Of a stretch of 64,000 nt of DNA, positions 1 to 8,925 are shown one piece after another. Source of the stretch: Planctomycetaceae bacterium (lineage in GTDB: Bacteria > Planctomycetota > Planctomycetia > Planctomycetales > Planctomycetaceae); contig WFTL01000134.1 in assembly GCA_015485495.1 (NCBI GenBank), positions 1-64,000 of the forward strand, given 5' to 3'. Position numbers and translations under genes: made by a program. The notes below the pieces were generated by a model. It was not told the origin of the DNA. It worked only from the letters and a program-made list of their open reading frames with translations, and did no database searches. Position 1 is the stretch's first letter; every line of letters starts with the position of its first letter.

Positions 1-666
1 ATGGGGCTGAACGAATCGGATATTCTGTACGAAGACAATCACTGTCTGGTCGTTCGCAAGCCGGCGGGCGTCCTGACCGCCGGCGATGCCACCGGGGACG
101 AGAGCATGGCCGACCGGGCCCGCGAATGGATTCGCCTGCACTGTGGAAAACCGGGCCGGGTCTGGCTGGGCATCGTCCATCGTCTCGACCGCCCCGTATC
201 CGGTGTGCTCCTGCTGGCCCGCACCAGCAAGGCCGCTTCGCGTCTGTCCGACCAGTTCCGCAGAGGACAGATCGCCAAAACGTACCTGGCCGTCGTGGAA
301 GGATGCCCCCGGGATGACTCCCGGCAGCTCACGAACTGGCTCGTCAAGGACACGGCCCGCAATCACGTGTCTGTTGTCGGCCCGGATGCCCCCCACGGAA
401 AAAAGGCCGTCCTGAAGTACGAAATTCTTTCCAAAGGACCGCAGCGGTCCCTGCTGCGCGTAAAACCGCTCACCGGCCGCAGCCATCAGATTCGCGTGCA
501 GCTCGCTCATTTGGGACACCCCATCGCCGGCGACGTCCGTTATGGAGCTTCCGACCGGCTGCAGCATCGCATTCTGCTGCACGCGCTGTCGCTCACCTTC
601 ACCCACCCGACACGCCGCACTCCCATCACAGTCACCTGCGAACCGCCGCACGGATTTTCCGTGTGA
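1..666 (+). CDS. RluA-family pseudouridine synthase
   Basis: A 221-residue enzyme predicted to isomerise uridine to pseudouridine in rRNA or tRNA in the cytoplasm. The catalytic signature HRLDRPVSG (about residues 60-68) carries the conserved Asp, and LTGRSHQIRVQLAHLGHPI near residues 157-175 is the second RluA family motif. The N-terminus ILYEDNHCLVVRKPAGVLT is the usual RluA catalytic-domain beginning, so the ATG at the first base of the window is probably the true start and the protein is the short form without an S4 domain. Which RNA position it modifies cannot be read from the sequence. Confidence 0.88.
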   Translation: MGLNESDILYEDNHCLVVRKPAGVLTAGDATGDESMADRAREWIRLHCGKPGRVWLGIVHRLDRPVSGVLLLARTSKAASRLSDQFRRGQIAKTYLAVVEGCPRDDSRQLTNWLVKDTARNHVSVVGPDAPHGKKAVLKYEILSKGPQRSLLRVKPLTGRSHQIRVQLAHLGHPIAGDVRYGASDRLQHRILLHALSLTFTHPTRRTPITVTCEPPHGFSV

Positions 667-690
667 ATGGAATTCTGAACACCGCCCCCG

Positions 691-1440
691 TCAGTCTCCG
701 GACGTCCCGGACGCGCCGTCCCCCGGGGCAGCCGTTTCGCCGGCCGGCTTAGAACGCCGTCTTCGCCGCCGCCGTTTTCGTTTCCTGTCAGACGTCGTTT
801 CCGGATCCTTCTTCGGAGCCGCGCGGCCGGATGCGGAATCGGCAGAGAAATCGGCCGTCGATTCCACTGGATCCGCAGCGGCTTCCGGACGCCCTCGGGA
901 CCTGCGGCGCCGGCGTCTGCGGCGCCGTTTTCCTGCCGGCGCATCGGTCGATTCGCTGTCCGGTACAGCTCGCGTGTCCTCACCATCGGGAACGTCGCCA
1001 TCCGTGATACCGGCCCCGAATTCTTCTTCCTGGGATACCAGTCCCGAATCCCGTGAACCGGTCGATTCGCCAGTCGGAATGCTGTCCCGCAGCATCGGCC
1101 TGACCGGATGACGCCGGGCATGAGATTCCGGAGCGGCCGCGGCCAGATCAGCCGGATCCGGAAGCGGCAGATCGGTGCCATCGTCATCGTCGCGGGCGTC
1201 TTCTTCATTCAGATACGACACGAACGGTGTCACATCCACGGAAGAGACGGGATTCGGTTCCTGCAGCTTCATCTGCGGCCGTTCGGAACAGTCGCATGTC
1301 CACGCTGTCACATGGCCCGGAAGACGGACCAGGTTCCCGCAGGCGGGGCATTTCCAGCACCGCAGGACATTCAGTTCATGGTGAAGTGATGGGCCTTTGA
1401 TATCCGCATCTCCGATCACAGGCTGCACGCAGGTGCACAC
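691..1440 (-). CDS. Zinc-ribbon protein with two poly-arginine tracts
   Basis: About 249 residues, function unknown. The N-terminus is cysteine-rich (CTCVQPVIG, then CWKCPACGNLVRL and TWTCDC-like spacing), which suggests a metal-binding ribbon. The C-terminal half is low complexity and contains two runs of eight to nine arginines separated by an acidic/serine stretch, as seen in RNA- or DNA-associated proteins. I place the start at the GTG at 1440, just before the first cysteines and 40 bases after the upstream hydrolase stop, because the open frame upstream overlaps that gene and would need a TTG start. It may be co-transcribed with the hydrolase. No enzyme domain is visible. Confidence 0.6.
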   Translation of the reverse strand: MCTCVQPVIGDADIKGPSLHHELNVLRCWKCPACGNLVRLPGHVTAWTCDCSERPQMKLQEPNPVSSVDVTPFVSYLNEEDARDDDDGTDLPLPDPADLAAAAPESHARRHPVRPMLRDSIPTGESTGSRDSGLVSQEEEFGAGITDGDVPDGEDTRAVPDSESTDAPAGKRRRRRRRRRSRGRPEAAADPVESTADFSADSASGRAAPKKDPETTSDRKRKRRRRRRRSKPAGETAAPGDGASGTSGD

Positions 1441-1480
1441 GAGTTCGATGATCGCTGCAGGAAACACAGCGACCGGCAGG

Positions 1481-2458
1481 CTATCGTTCTGCCGGCGCAG
1501 CGGCAACAGAACGAACGAAACGCCGCAGTTCTTCCAGAACAATCCGCCGGCTTCGCAGCAGGATGTCGTTGTGACCCGTCTGTGGAAGAGTCACCCACCG
1601 GCGGGGAATGTTCGCAACGGATCGTTCCGGAGCCTGTTCGAACAGCCGGCGCCCGAATTCAGGCTCCACGATGCGATCGTCCTCCCCATGGAAATGCAGA
1701 AACGGCACCGTCACCTGACTGATCCGGTCGGCCGACGGGTACCGATCCAGAAGAACAGCGCGGACAGGAACCCAGCGGTACTTCGACGCGGCCACTTCCA
1801 CCATCGAAGAAAACGTGGCCACGGTCACCAGACCGGCAGGAACCGGGCCGTTCCGGCACTGTTCGGCCGCCAGAGCAACGGCCACAGCGCCTCCCAGGGA
1901 GACTCCCATCACCACAATGCTCTCCGGATCACGTCCCAGATGATCCACTGCAAAGGCCCACGCAGCCCGCGCATCGTTTTCCAGGGCTGTCTGAGACGGC
2001 TTTCCTTCAGAATCTCCGTACCCCTGATAATCGATGGCCAGAACATCGCAGTCCACATCTGCCAGCACGTCGTACCAGCCCACGCGCCCGCCTCGATTGC
2101 CTCCATTGCCGTGAAAGAAAATCACCAGGGGGCGGGCGGCGTTCCGCGACGAATCCTGTTTCAGATACCACCCGCGTACCCGATGGCCGTCTGTCGACGG
2201 AAACTCCACGTCCTGAGATTCCGGGAAGCGATGCAGAATGGTCGGAAAGGAAGCCACCGGCAGGCGGTCCGCCCGTTCGGGAAAATACATGAGCCGGCGC
2301 TGAACAAAACTGAGCATCACGACCACCGTCAGCCAGCAAAGAACCAGGAACAGTCCCGTCCGCCGCAGAAACCGCATCCGGCGGCCCGGCCGCGGTTCCG
2401 TCGGTGGCGGAGGCTGTGCCGAATCGTCCGGTAAAGCAGGTCCCGTGTGCGGTATCAT
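1481..2458 (-). CDS. Membrane-anchored alpha/beta hydrolase
   Basis: About 325 residues, serine hydrolase of the YfhR/ABHD13-like type; substrate unknown. A single N-terminal membrane segment (LFLVLCWLTVVVMLSF) is followed by the hydrolase fold: oxyanion motif FFHGNGGNRGG, nucleophile elbow GVSLGG, acid loop FHGEDDRIVEP and catalytic His in QTGHNDIL. The catalytic domain would lie outside the cytoplasmic membrane or be tethered to it. The ATG at 2458 has an AGGA-like site upstream; a GTG at 2497 would add 13 residues. It is divergent from rlmN and followed by the zinc-ribbon gene. Confidence 0.82.
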   Translation of the reverse strand: MIPHTGPALPDDSAQPPPPTEPRPGRRMRFLRRTGLFLVLCWLTVVVMLSFVQRRLMYFPERADRLPVASFPTILHRFPESQDVEFPSTDGHRVRGWYLKQDSSRNAARPLVIFFHGNGGNRGGRVGWYDVLADVDCDVLAIDYQGYGDSEGKPSQTALENDARAAWAFAVDHLGRDPESIVVMGVSLGGAVAVALAAEQCRNGPVPAGLVTVATFSSMVEVAASKYRWVPVRAVLLDRYPSADRISQVTVPFLHFHGEDDRIVEPEFGRRLFEQAPERSVANIPRRWVTLPQTGHNDILLRSRRIVLEELRRFVRSVAAAPAER

Positions 2459-2656
2459 CACTGAGCATCCTGTCCGAAAGTCGATCCTCCAGACCACCGG
2501 TTCCCGACAATCCGCGACAGATTTCCGAACCGGGGTTTCTTCTTCTGGCGCACAGCTTACGATCCGGCGTCACAGAATGCATCCTGATCGGATTTCATCT
2601 GCCGCATTCGGCCGGCAGCCCGATGCGAAATCCGTCAGCAGATCCGGAATATTCGG

Positions 2657-3766
2657 GTGTCAAACGAAACCACCACATCACGGTCTCCGGCTGCGGAAGC
2701 TGTGGATGGCCGGATTCTGCCTGCTCTGACGAGCCTGCAGGATGCCGACCTGACCGGCTGGCTGAGCCGTCGCGGTCACCCGCGGTACCGCACCGATCAG
2801 ATTCGCCGCTGGATCGTGGAACGCCGGGCCGGTTCGTTTTCCGACATGACGGACCTGCCGCGCGAACTCCGCACCGACCTGGAACAGGCGTTTCGGTTCA
2901 GCACGCTGGGCATTGTCAGCCATCAGACTGCTCGTGACCGCACGGAAAAACTGCTTCTGCAGTGCGCCGACGGCGAGCTCGTCGAAAGCGTTCTCATGCG
3001 CGATCCCGGCCGCCGCACCGTGTGCATCAGCACTCAGGTCGGCTGTGCCATGGGCTGCGTGTTCTGCGCCAGCGGACTGCAGGGACTGCGCCGCAGTCTG
3101 GCTGCATCGGAAATCATCGATCAGGTGCTGGCTCTGAACCGCCTGCTGGAAGAAGACGAACGGATCACGAATGTGGTCGTCATGGGCATTGGCGAACCGC
3201 TGGCCAACTACGATGCCCTGCTGGACACGCTGACGTTTCTCACCAGCCGGTTTGGTCTGGGAGCCCGGCGGATCACGGTGTCGACGGTGGGGCTGCCGGC
3301 GCGGATGCGGCAGTTTGCATCTTTGAAACGGCCGTACAATCTGGCCGTCTCCCTGCATGCTCCGACCGATGCCCTGCGAACACAGATTGTCCCTGTCAAC
3401 CGGGGAACCGGAATTCAGGACATCCTGGCAGCGGCCGACCGTTACTTTTACGAAACCGGACGGCGGGTCACGTATGAATACGTTCTTCTGCGCGGCGTCA
3501 ATGATCTGCCCGTCCATGCCAGGCAGCTTGCCGACCTGCTCAGCGGCCGCAATGCCCACGTGAATCTCATCCCCATGAACCGGGTTACCGAACTGACACT
3601 GGCGGCGCCGGATCATCAGGCCACAGACCGTTTCCGGTCTGTTCTGCAGAGGCGCGGTATTCCGGTCACCGTACGGAAACGCAGGGGGGCCGATATCGAT
3701 GCGGCCTGCGGACAGCTTCGGCTCAGCCGCACTCCCGCCCGGAATGCCGCATCAGCAGGTCGCTGA
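2657..3766 (+). CDS. rlmN: 23S rRNA (adenine(2503)-C(2))-methyltransferase RlmN
   Basis: Radical SAM methylase of 369 residues that methylates C2 of A2503 in 23S rRNA and often A37 in some tRNAs. The iron-sulfur cluster motif CAMGCVFC lies at residues 130-137, the SAM-binding region GEPLANYDALL follows, and the C-terminal catalytic cysteine sits in GADIDAACGQL (about residue 351). Length and motif order match RlmN rather than the lipoyl or Cfr relatives, although Cfr shares the same chemistry. Translation starts at a GTG; no ATG lies in frame near the conserved N-terminus. The gene ends five bases before the convergent UDP-glucose dehydrogenase gene. Confidence 0.93.
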   Translation: MSNETTTSRSPAAEAVDGRILPALTSLQDADLTGWLSRRGHPRYRTDQIRRWIVERRAGSFSDMTDLPRELRTDLEQAFRFSTLGIVSHQTARDRTEKLLLQCADGELVESVLMRDPGRRTVCISTQVGCAMGCVFCASGLQGLRRSLAASEIIDQVLALNRLLEEDERITNVVVMGIGEPLANYDALLDTLTFLTSRFGLGARRITVSTVGLPARMRQFASLKRPYNLAVSLHAPTDALRTQIVPVNRGTGIQDILAAADRYFYETGRRVTYEYVLLRGVNDLPVHARQLADLLSGRNAHVNLIPMNRVTELTLAAPDHQATDRFRSVLQRRGIPVTVRKRRGADIDAACGQLRLSRTPARNAASAGR

Positions 3767-3771
3767 AGCGG

Positions 3772-5088
3772 TCAGTGGTTCACGTGCGGAGCCAGACCGA
3801 TGCCGGAATACAGAAACCCGCGCTCGGCCATTCTGGCCGGATCGTACAGATTGCGACCGTCGAAAATGACCGGCCGGGCCAGTTTCCGCTTCACGTAGTC
3901 GAAGTCCGGATTGCGGTATTCGTTCCACTCAGTGACGATGGCCAGGGCCTCGGCGTCCTGACAGGCATCGTAATGATGGTCGAAATAGGAAATGGCATCG
4001 CCGAACTCCGCCCGGACGTTGTCCATCGCCACCGGGTCGCTCACCTGCACCCGGGCGCCTGCGTCCAGCAGACTGCGAATCAGAACCAGCGACGGCGCTT
4101 CGCGGATGTCGTCGGTCCGCGGCTTGAAGGCCAGTCCCCAGACGGCAATCGTGCGATCGCTGAGACGGCCGTCGAAATGGTTCCTGATTTTTTCAAACAG
4201 CACCTGCTTCTGCCGGGTGTTGATTTCGTCCACCGTCCGCAGCAGGCTGGCTTCCATGCCGCGCCGGGCCGCCACGGCCTGCAGAGCCCGGACATCCTTG
4301 GGAAAACAGGATCCGCCGTAACCGGCTCCCGGAAACAGAAACGAAAATCCGATGCGGGCATCGTGTCCGATGCCCCGGCGGACTTCGTTGATGTCCGCTC
4401 CCACACGCTCGCAGATGTTGGCCATTTCATTGATGAAACTGATCTTCGTGGCCAGCATGCAGTTGGCGGCGTACTTGATCATTTCTGCGCTTTCGATGCC
4501 CACGCGAATGTAGGGTTTTTCCGTGCGCAGGAAGGGCTTGTACAGTTCGTAAAGAATGTCGGATGCTTCGTCGTCGTCGACCCCCACAACCACGCGGTCC
4601 GGTTTGGTGAAATCCTCGATTGCGGCGCCTTCCTTGAGAAATTCCGGGTTCGATGCGGAACGAAACGGCGTGTCCGTCCGGCTTTCGATCCACTGACGCA
4701 CCTGACGGTTGGTCCCCACCGGCACGGTGCTCTTGCAGATCACCACCGCACCGGGCTGCAGATGCGGCGCCATCTGTTCGGCGGCACTGCGAACATAAGA
4801 CAGATCGGCCGCTCCCGATTCGTCCTGCGGAGTTCCCACACAGATGAAAATGCAGCGGGCCTTCGGAATCGCCTGAGCATAATCGGACGTGAAGCGGAGC
4901 CGCCCCGATGCAGCGTTGCGGTGAACCAGTTCTTCCAGTCCCGGCTCATAGATCGGAAGTTCGCCGTTCTGCAGCCGGCCGATTTTCGATTCGTCCACGT
5001 CGAGACAGACAACATCGTTGCCGCTTTCCGCGAAACAGGTTCCTGTGACCAGGCCGACATAGCCTGTGCCGATCATCGTGATGTTCAT
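3772..5088 (-). CDS. UDP-glucose 6-dehydrogenase
   Basis: Cytosolic enzyme of 438 residues that oxidises UDP-glucose to UDP-glucuronate with two NAD+, supplying acidic sugar for surface polysaccharide. The NAD-binding motif [15 protein letters not shown] opens the protein, a [15 protein letters not shown] motif lies in the first domain, and the catalytic cysteine is in [12 protein letters not shown] near residue 260. The C-terminal UDP-binding domain contains the usual [18 protein letters not shown]. The ATG at 5088 begins exactly at the Rossmann strand. It is the third gene after a methyltransferase and a GT2 glycosyltransferase on the same strand, 103 bases downstream of the latter. A GDP-mannose dehydrogenase is the nearest alternative. 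Confidence 0.93.
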   Translation of the reverse strand: MNITMIGTGYVGLVTGTCFAESGNDVVCLDVDESKIGRLQNGELPIYEPGLEELVHRNAASGRLRFTSDYAQAIPKARCIFICVGTPQDESGAADLSYVRSAAEQMAPHLQPGAVVICKSTVPVGTNRQVRQWIESRTDTPFRSASNPEFLKEGAAIEDFTKPDRVVVGVDDDEASDILYELYKPFLRTEKPYIRVGIESAEMIKYAANCMLATKISFINEMANICERVGADINEVRRGIGHDARIGFSFLFPGAGYGGSCFPKDVRALQAVAARRGMEASLLRTVDEINTRQKQVLFEKIRNHFDGRLSDRTIAVWGLAFKPRTDDIREAPSLVLIRSLLDAGARVQVSDPVAMDNVRAEFGDAISYFDHHYDACQDAEALAIVTEWNEYRNPDFDYVKRKLARPVIFDGRNLYDPARMAERGFLYSGIGLAPHVNH

Positions 5089-5191
5089 GTTGAATGTGCC
5101 TGAAGGTCAGAGAACTTGATGCCGGGAATTCTGGCGGTCCCGGACGAGCCGGCAGCCGTGGTTCTGCCATCCGGCCGTGCTGCCGGTTCGG

Positions 5192-6292
5192 TCAGTGCCG
5201 ATCCCGGGACATGTCCGGAATCGTGCCGGCCGCCGGGCGTGCGGACTTCCGTTCGACAGCGAGAGCCTGGTCGATCTGGTGCATCAGGTCCAGCAGACGG
5301 TGTTCCCGGAGGTGTGATTCCGATTCTTCCGCTGCCGGTGGCTGTCGACGGCCGATCACACGGTCCACGATATGGCCGGGACGGCCCCGCACCTGATCGT
5401 AGATGCGGATCACGTACTCGCCCAGCACGCTGATGCCCAGAGCATTCAGGGAACCGAAAAACGATGCCGTGATGATCACCGATGCCCAGCCGGGAACGGC
5501 CAGCCCCGTGACCAGTTTGTGCCAGAGCACGAACGTGACAGCCCCCGCACACACGGCCGCTGACAGCGCGGCAATCACGGCGAACAGTGTCAGAGGAAAC
5601 GTGGAAAAGCCGAAGATGGCCGTCTTGGCCAGACGGAACAGGCCGCGCAGGGAGACTCGGGCACGATCGTCGTAACGGGCTTCCCGCTCCACGGGAAGTC
5701 CCACCTGGCGAAAGCCCACCCAGCTTCGCAGCCCGGGAAAGTACCGATCGGTCTCCGGAAGACTCAGCAGCGTATCCACAACGCGCCGGTCCAGCAGTCC
5801 GAAGTTGCCGGCATCCTGAGGAATCGGGGTGCGGGCAATCAGATTGAGAACCCGGTAGAAGCTGAAGAACAGAAAACGTTTCCATACGGATTCCTTGCGA
5901 TTGAAGCGCTGCGCGTACACCACGTCGTAGCCCTGATGCCACAGGGACAGAAAACGAGGAATCGCTTCGGGACGATCCTGCAGATCGGAATCCATCACGA
6001 TGACCGCATCGCCGGCGGCCTGCTGCAGGCCGGCCTGGACGGCGGCCTGATGACCGAAGTTTCGGGACAGACGGACGACCGTGATCTCCGGCGAACAGCC
6101 GGCCAGCTCCTCGAGAACCACGGAGGTTTCATCCGTGGATCCATCGTCCACGAAAATGATCTCCCAGGGATGTTCTGCCGACACCAGAGCCGCCGTGACA
6201 CGCCGCGTCAGCTCCCTGAGGATTTCGGCTTCGTTGAACACCGGCAGAACAACAGACACCAGGCCGTTCGACAGCACGCGGGCAGACGTCAT
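5192..6292 (-). CDS. Family 2 glycosyltransferase with C-terminal membrane helices
   Basis: A 366-residue ArnC/GtrB/DPM1-like enzyme predicted to transfer a sugar from a nucleotide donor to undecaprenyl phosphate at the inner membrane. The GT-A domain begins SVVLPVFNEAEILREL, with donor-site FVDDGSTDET and the metal-binding MDSDLQDRPE. Two hydrophobic segments near the C-terminus (about residues 215-295) fit the two-helix anchor of this family. The ATG at 6292 overlaps the TGA of the preceding methyltransferase as ATGA, which fixes the start and indicates translational coupling. A longer form starting upstream is unlikely. Confidence 0.9.
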   Translation of the reverse strand: MTSARVLSNGLVSVVLPVFNEAEILRELTRRVTAALVSAEHPWEIIFVDDGSTDETSVVLEELAGCSPEITVVRLSRNFGHQAAVQAGLQQAAGDAVIVMDSDLQDRPEAIPRFLSLWHQGYDVVYAQRFNRKESVWKRFLFFSFYRVLNLIARTPIPQDAGNFGLLDRRVVDTLLSLPETDRYFPGLRSWVGFRQVGLPVEREARYDDRARVSLRGLFRLAKTAIFGFSTFPLTLFAVIAALSAAVCAGAVTFVLWHKLVTGLAVPGWASVIITASFFGSLNALGISVLGEYVIRIYDQVRGRPGHIVDRVIGRRQPPAAEESESHLREHRLLDLMHQIDQALAVERKSARPAAGTIPDMSRDRH

Positions 6293-7014
6293 CGGGTCAG
6301 GACTCCCGCAAGAGACAGGCCGGCGGGAACCCCGGGCCCGTCCATCCACACGCGTTCAGCCGCCGCAGCTCCCAGCAGCAGACGATTGGTCACCTCCGAC
6401 ACCTGCGGAAAATCGGGACGGGTTCTCCTGGGAAACAGCTTCTCCCAGCTCCGCACGGCCAGTGCGGCCGGCAGGGTGAAACTGTTCCAGTGATTCAGCC
6501 ATGTCACGCGAAATCCGGCCTGGCCCGCCTGTCGCCGCAGTTCCCGCACCGTGTACCGACGGTGGTGTCCCAGCTGTTCGTCCCAGCGGCTGAACAGCCA
6601 GGGATAGGCCGGAACGGTGATCACAACAGCCCCGGAAGGATCCAGGGCGCTGCGGGCATGCTGCAGTACCCGAACCGGATCTTCGATGTGTTCCAGAACA
6701 TCCAGCAGTACCACGGCCCGCAGGCTGGACGGGGGCACCGGCCACGGTTCCGCCAGGTCGTGCACGTGAACATCTTCCACACCGCGGGCACGCACATGAT
6801 CCACCGCATCCGGCAGCACATCGAATCCCGTCACCGTGTAGCCCAGTTCACGAAATTCCACCAGGTTGCGGCCGGACCCAATGCCTCCTTCCACCAGTCG
6901 GCCCGGAGGAGCGGCGAAGCGCTTCAGCAGACGCAGGACAAGCTGCCGCTTGGCCACGTGCCACCAGTAGCTGTCTTCCAGCTTCACAAGTTCGCAAAGA
7001 TGCGCAGGATCCAT
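6289..7014 (-). CDS. Class I SAM-dependent methyltransferase
   Basis: About 241 residues. The SAM-binding motif VEGGIGSGRNLVEF, followed by GYTVTGFDVLPDAV and the LLDVLEHIEDP motif, marks a UbiE/COQ5-like small-molecule methyltransferase. The substrate is not evident, but it is translationally coupled to the GT2 gene and precedes UDP-glucose dehydrogenase, so a role in modifying a lipid-linked sugar or polysaccharide is the best inference. I chose the ATG at 7014 because MDPAHLCELVKLEDSYWWH matches the usual family N-terminus; ATG codons at 7065 and 7086 would add 17 or 24 unlike residues. Confidence 0.82.
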   Translation of the reverse strand: MDPAHLCELVKLEDSYWWHVAKRQLVLRLLKRFAAPPGRLVEGGIGSGRNLVEFRELGYTVTGFDVLPDAVDHVRARGVEDVHVHDLAEPWPVPPSSLRAVVLLDVLEHIEDPVRVLQHARSALDPSGAVVITVPAYPWLFSRWDEQLGHHRRYTVRELRRQAGQAGFRVTWLNHWNSFTLPAALAVRSWEKLFPRRTRPDFPQVSEVTNRLLLGAAAAERVWMDGPGVPAGLSLAGVLTR

Positions 7015-7282
7015 GGGAATCGTCGGCTCAGAACACGGAAGATGACGTGCCCAAACCTGACACATGACCACCGCGCCGCCGTACATGGCGGCGACGAAAC
7101 GAATACTGGAATCGGTTTCTTCGGAACCTGTGCGGGTCGTGCGTATCCTGTTGATTTTCGGCAGCAGGTATCAAAATCGCTCCCACCGCTCAAACCGTCA
7201 GAGCTGTGCGGACGTGAGGGGAATTCCGGAAACATGACCGTCGCGCAGGCTCCGCAACCGGTTTCTGTTCCAGGCTTCCTGT

Positions 7283-8875
7283 ATGGGACAGACCGCATCC
7301 AGGTTTTCGCCGCCGCTGCTGACGACGGCCGCACCGTCCGGCGGCCCGTCGCTGCGTTTCGTCACCACCGCCCTGCTGCTGTGGCTGCTGCTGGCCATTC
7401 CCCTGTTTCTGGCCATGCCGGTCTGCTGCGATACGGCCCTGTACGATGTTCAGGCGCGCTGTGTTCTGAACGGCGGCACGGCGTATCAGGACATCGTCGA
7501 GCCGAATCTTCCGGGAGCCATCTGGATTCACATGGCCATTCGATCCCTGGTCGGATGGTCGTCGGAAGCTGTCCGTGCTGCAGATCTCGTCCTCCTGACA
7601 ACATCACTGGTCCTGTGGACCTGGGCCGCAACAGGACGATTCCGGCACGTTCCCCTGGTTCTTCTGGCGGGAACGTTCTTCTACATGACACGCACCGAAT
7701 GGTGCCACGTTCAGCGGGACACCTGGCTGCTGCTGCCGACAGGAGCAGCCCTGGTGGTCCGAAATCGTCGCCGCTCCCCCGGCTTCTGCCGGTCCGCCGT
7801 CTTCGAAGGCGTTCTGTGGGGAACAGCCTTCTGGATCAAACCCCACGTGTCTCTTCCGGCCCTCCTGGTCATGGTGGCTGATGTTCCGGCCCGCCGCAGC
7901 TCCTGGCGGTCTGCCGCCGCTGACATTGTGGCCGTGATTCTGGGCGGGATTCTGGCAGCTGTTCCCGGCGTGGTCTGGCTGCTGCAGACCGGCGCCTGGC
8001 AGTCGTTCTGGACGATGATGACCGTCTGGAACCCTGAATACGTCCAGGCCGGCCGGGAACGGATGTCCCTGGAACGCTGGCACGCCATGGCACGCCGCTT
8101 CTCTGTCTGGCTGCTGGTCGTGCCGGCGGCCGTTTCCCTGGCTCTGCACACCCTGCTGCGTCTCCAGCACCGCTCAGATGTTTCGCCCGGTCTTCGCCGG
8201 CGCAACCTGCTGAGCGGCTGCCTGCTGGGCTGGGTGCTGCAGGCGGTGGGGCTGCAGCACGCATTCGACTATGTGCACGTTCCGGGAATTCTGCTGAGTC
8301 TGGTTCTGATCGTCACGCAGCACCGGCTCCTGCCACCGGCACTCGCCCGATCGGCCGTCATGGCGTTTTCGATTCTGGCCGTCTTTCAGACCCCCTTTTT
8401 TCTGCCAGGGCATCTGCGGCAGTGGCCGGCGGCTGTCTCGTCCGGAAGCACAGTGGCCGTCCGGTCTGCACTGGCCCATGGGAACCTGCCGTCCTGGCCG
8501 CATCTGATGGACACGGTGCGCTGGCTGGAACGGGCCGACGTGACCGACGGGGACATCACATGCCTCAACGTCCACAGCGTGCATGTGTACAACGAACTGA
8601 AGGTGCAGCCGGCCACTCGTTACTGGTGCGTGAACATTCTGGAAGAACTGTTTCCCTCGCAGGCCGATTCCATCCGGCGGTCCGTCATTTCCGGCGGCCA
8701 GCGGTTCGTTGTCTGCGAGACGCAGGAATTGCAGCAGGCCGGTCAGACACTGCCCGACTGGGTTCGCCAGTATCCTGTTGTCTATTCATCGGGAAGCTAC
8801 CAGGTGCGTCAGGTTCTCCGGCCGCTTTCCGAAACAGCACACACGACTGCCGGAAGGCCGGCTGCCGATTTCTGA
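7283..8875 (+). CDS. GT39-like membrane glycosyltransferase
   Basis: A 530-residue integral membrane protein with roughly nine to eleven hydrophobic segments from residue 27 onward. The segment after the first helix, CCDTALYDVQARCVLNGG then EPNLPGAIW, resembles the first outside loop of the ArnT/PMT/PglB-like GT-C fold, where an acidic residue near the start of the loop is catalytic. The C-terminal 110 residues are soluble and probably periplasmic. Such enzymes transfer sugar from polyprenyl-phosphate-sugar donors, and the divergent neighbouring GT2 could make the donor. Exact acceptor and donor are unknown. Confidence 0.62.
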   Translation: MGQTASRFSPPLLTTAAPSGGPSLRFVTTALLLWLLLAIPLFLAMPVCCDTALYDVQARCVLNGGTAYQDIVEPNLPGAIWIHMAIRSLVGWSSEAVRAADLVLLTTSLVLWTWAATGRFRHVPLVLLAGTFFYMTRTEWCHVQRDTWLLLPTGAALVVRNRRRSPGFCRSAVFEGVLWGTAFWIKPHVSLPALLVMVADVPARRSSWRSAAADIVAVILGGILAAVPGVVWLLQTGAWQSFWTMMTVWNPEYVQAGRERMSLERWHAMARRFSVWLLVVPAAVSLALHTLLRLQHRSDVSPGLRRRNLLSGCLLGWVLQAVGLQHAFDYVHVPGILLSLVLIVTQHRLLPPALARSAVMAFSILAVFQTPFFLPGHLRQWPAAVSSGSTVAVRSALAHGNLPSWPHLMDTVRWLERADVTDGDITCLNVHSVHVYNELKVQPATRYWCVNILEELFPSQADSIRRSVISGGQRFVVCETQELQQAGQTLPDWVRQYPVVYSSGSYQVRQVLRPLSETAHTTAGRPAADF

Positions 8876-8925
8876 TGACCGTTTCCCGGCGCCCTCCTGC
8901 GTCGGTTCAGCCGTTTCTGTGCGTT

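Noticed and set aside
1397-2434. 345-residue plus-strand open frame
   Set aside because: Antisense to the alpha/beta hydrolase, whose catalytic motifs are all on the minus strand.
3775-5103. 442-residue plus-strand open frame
   Set aside because: Mirror of the UDP-glucose dehydrogenase gene; high His/Gln content and no domain.
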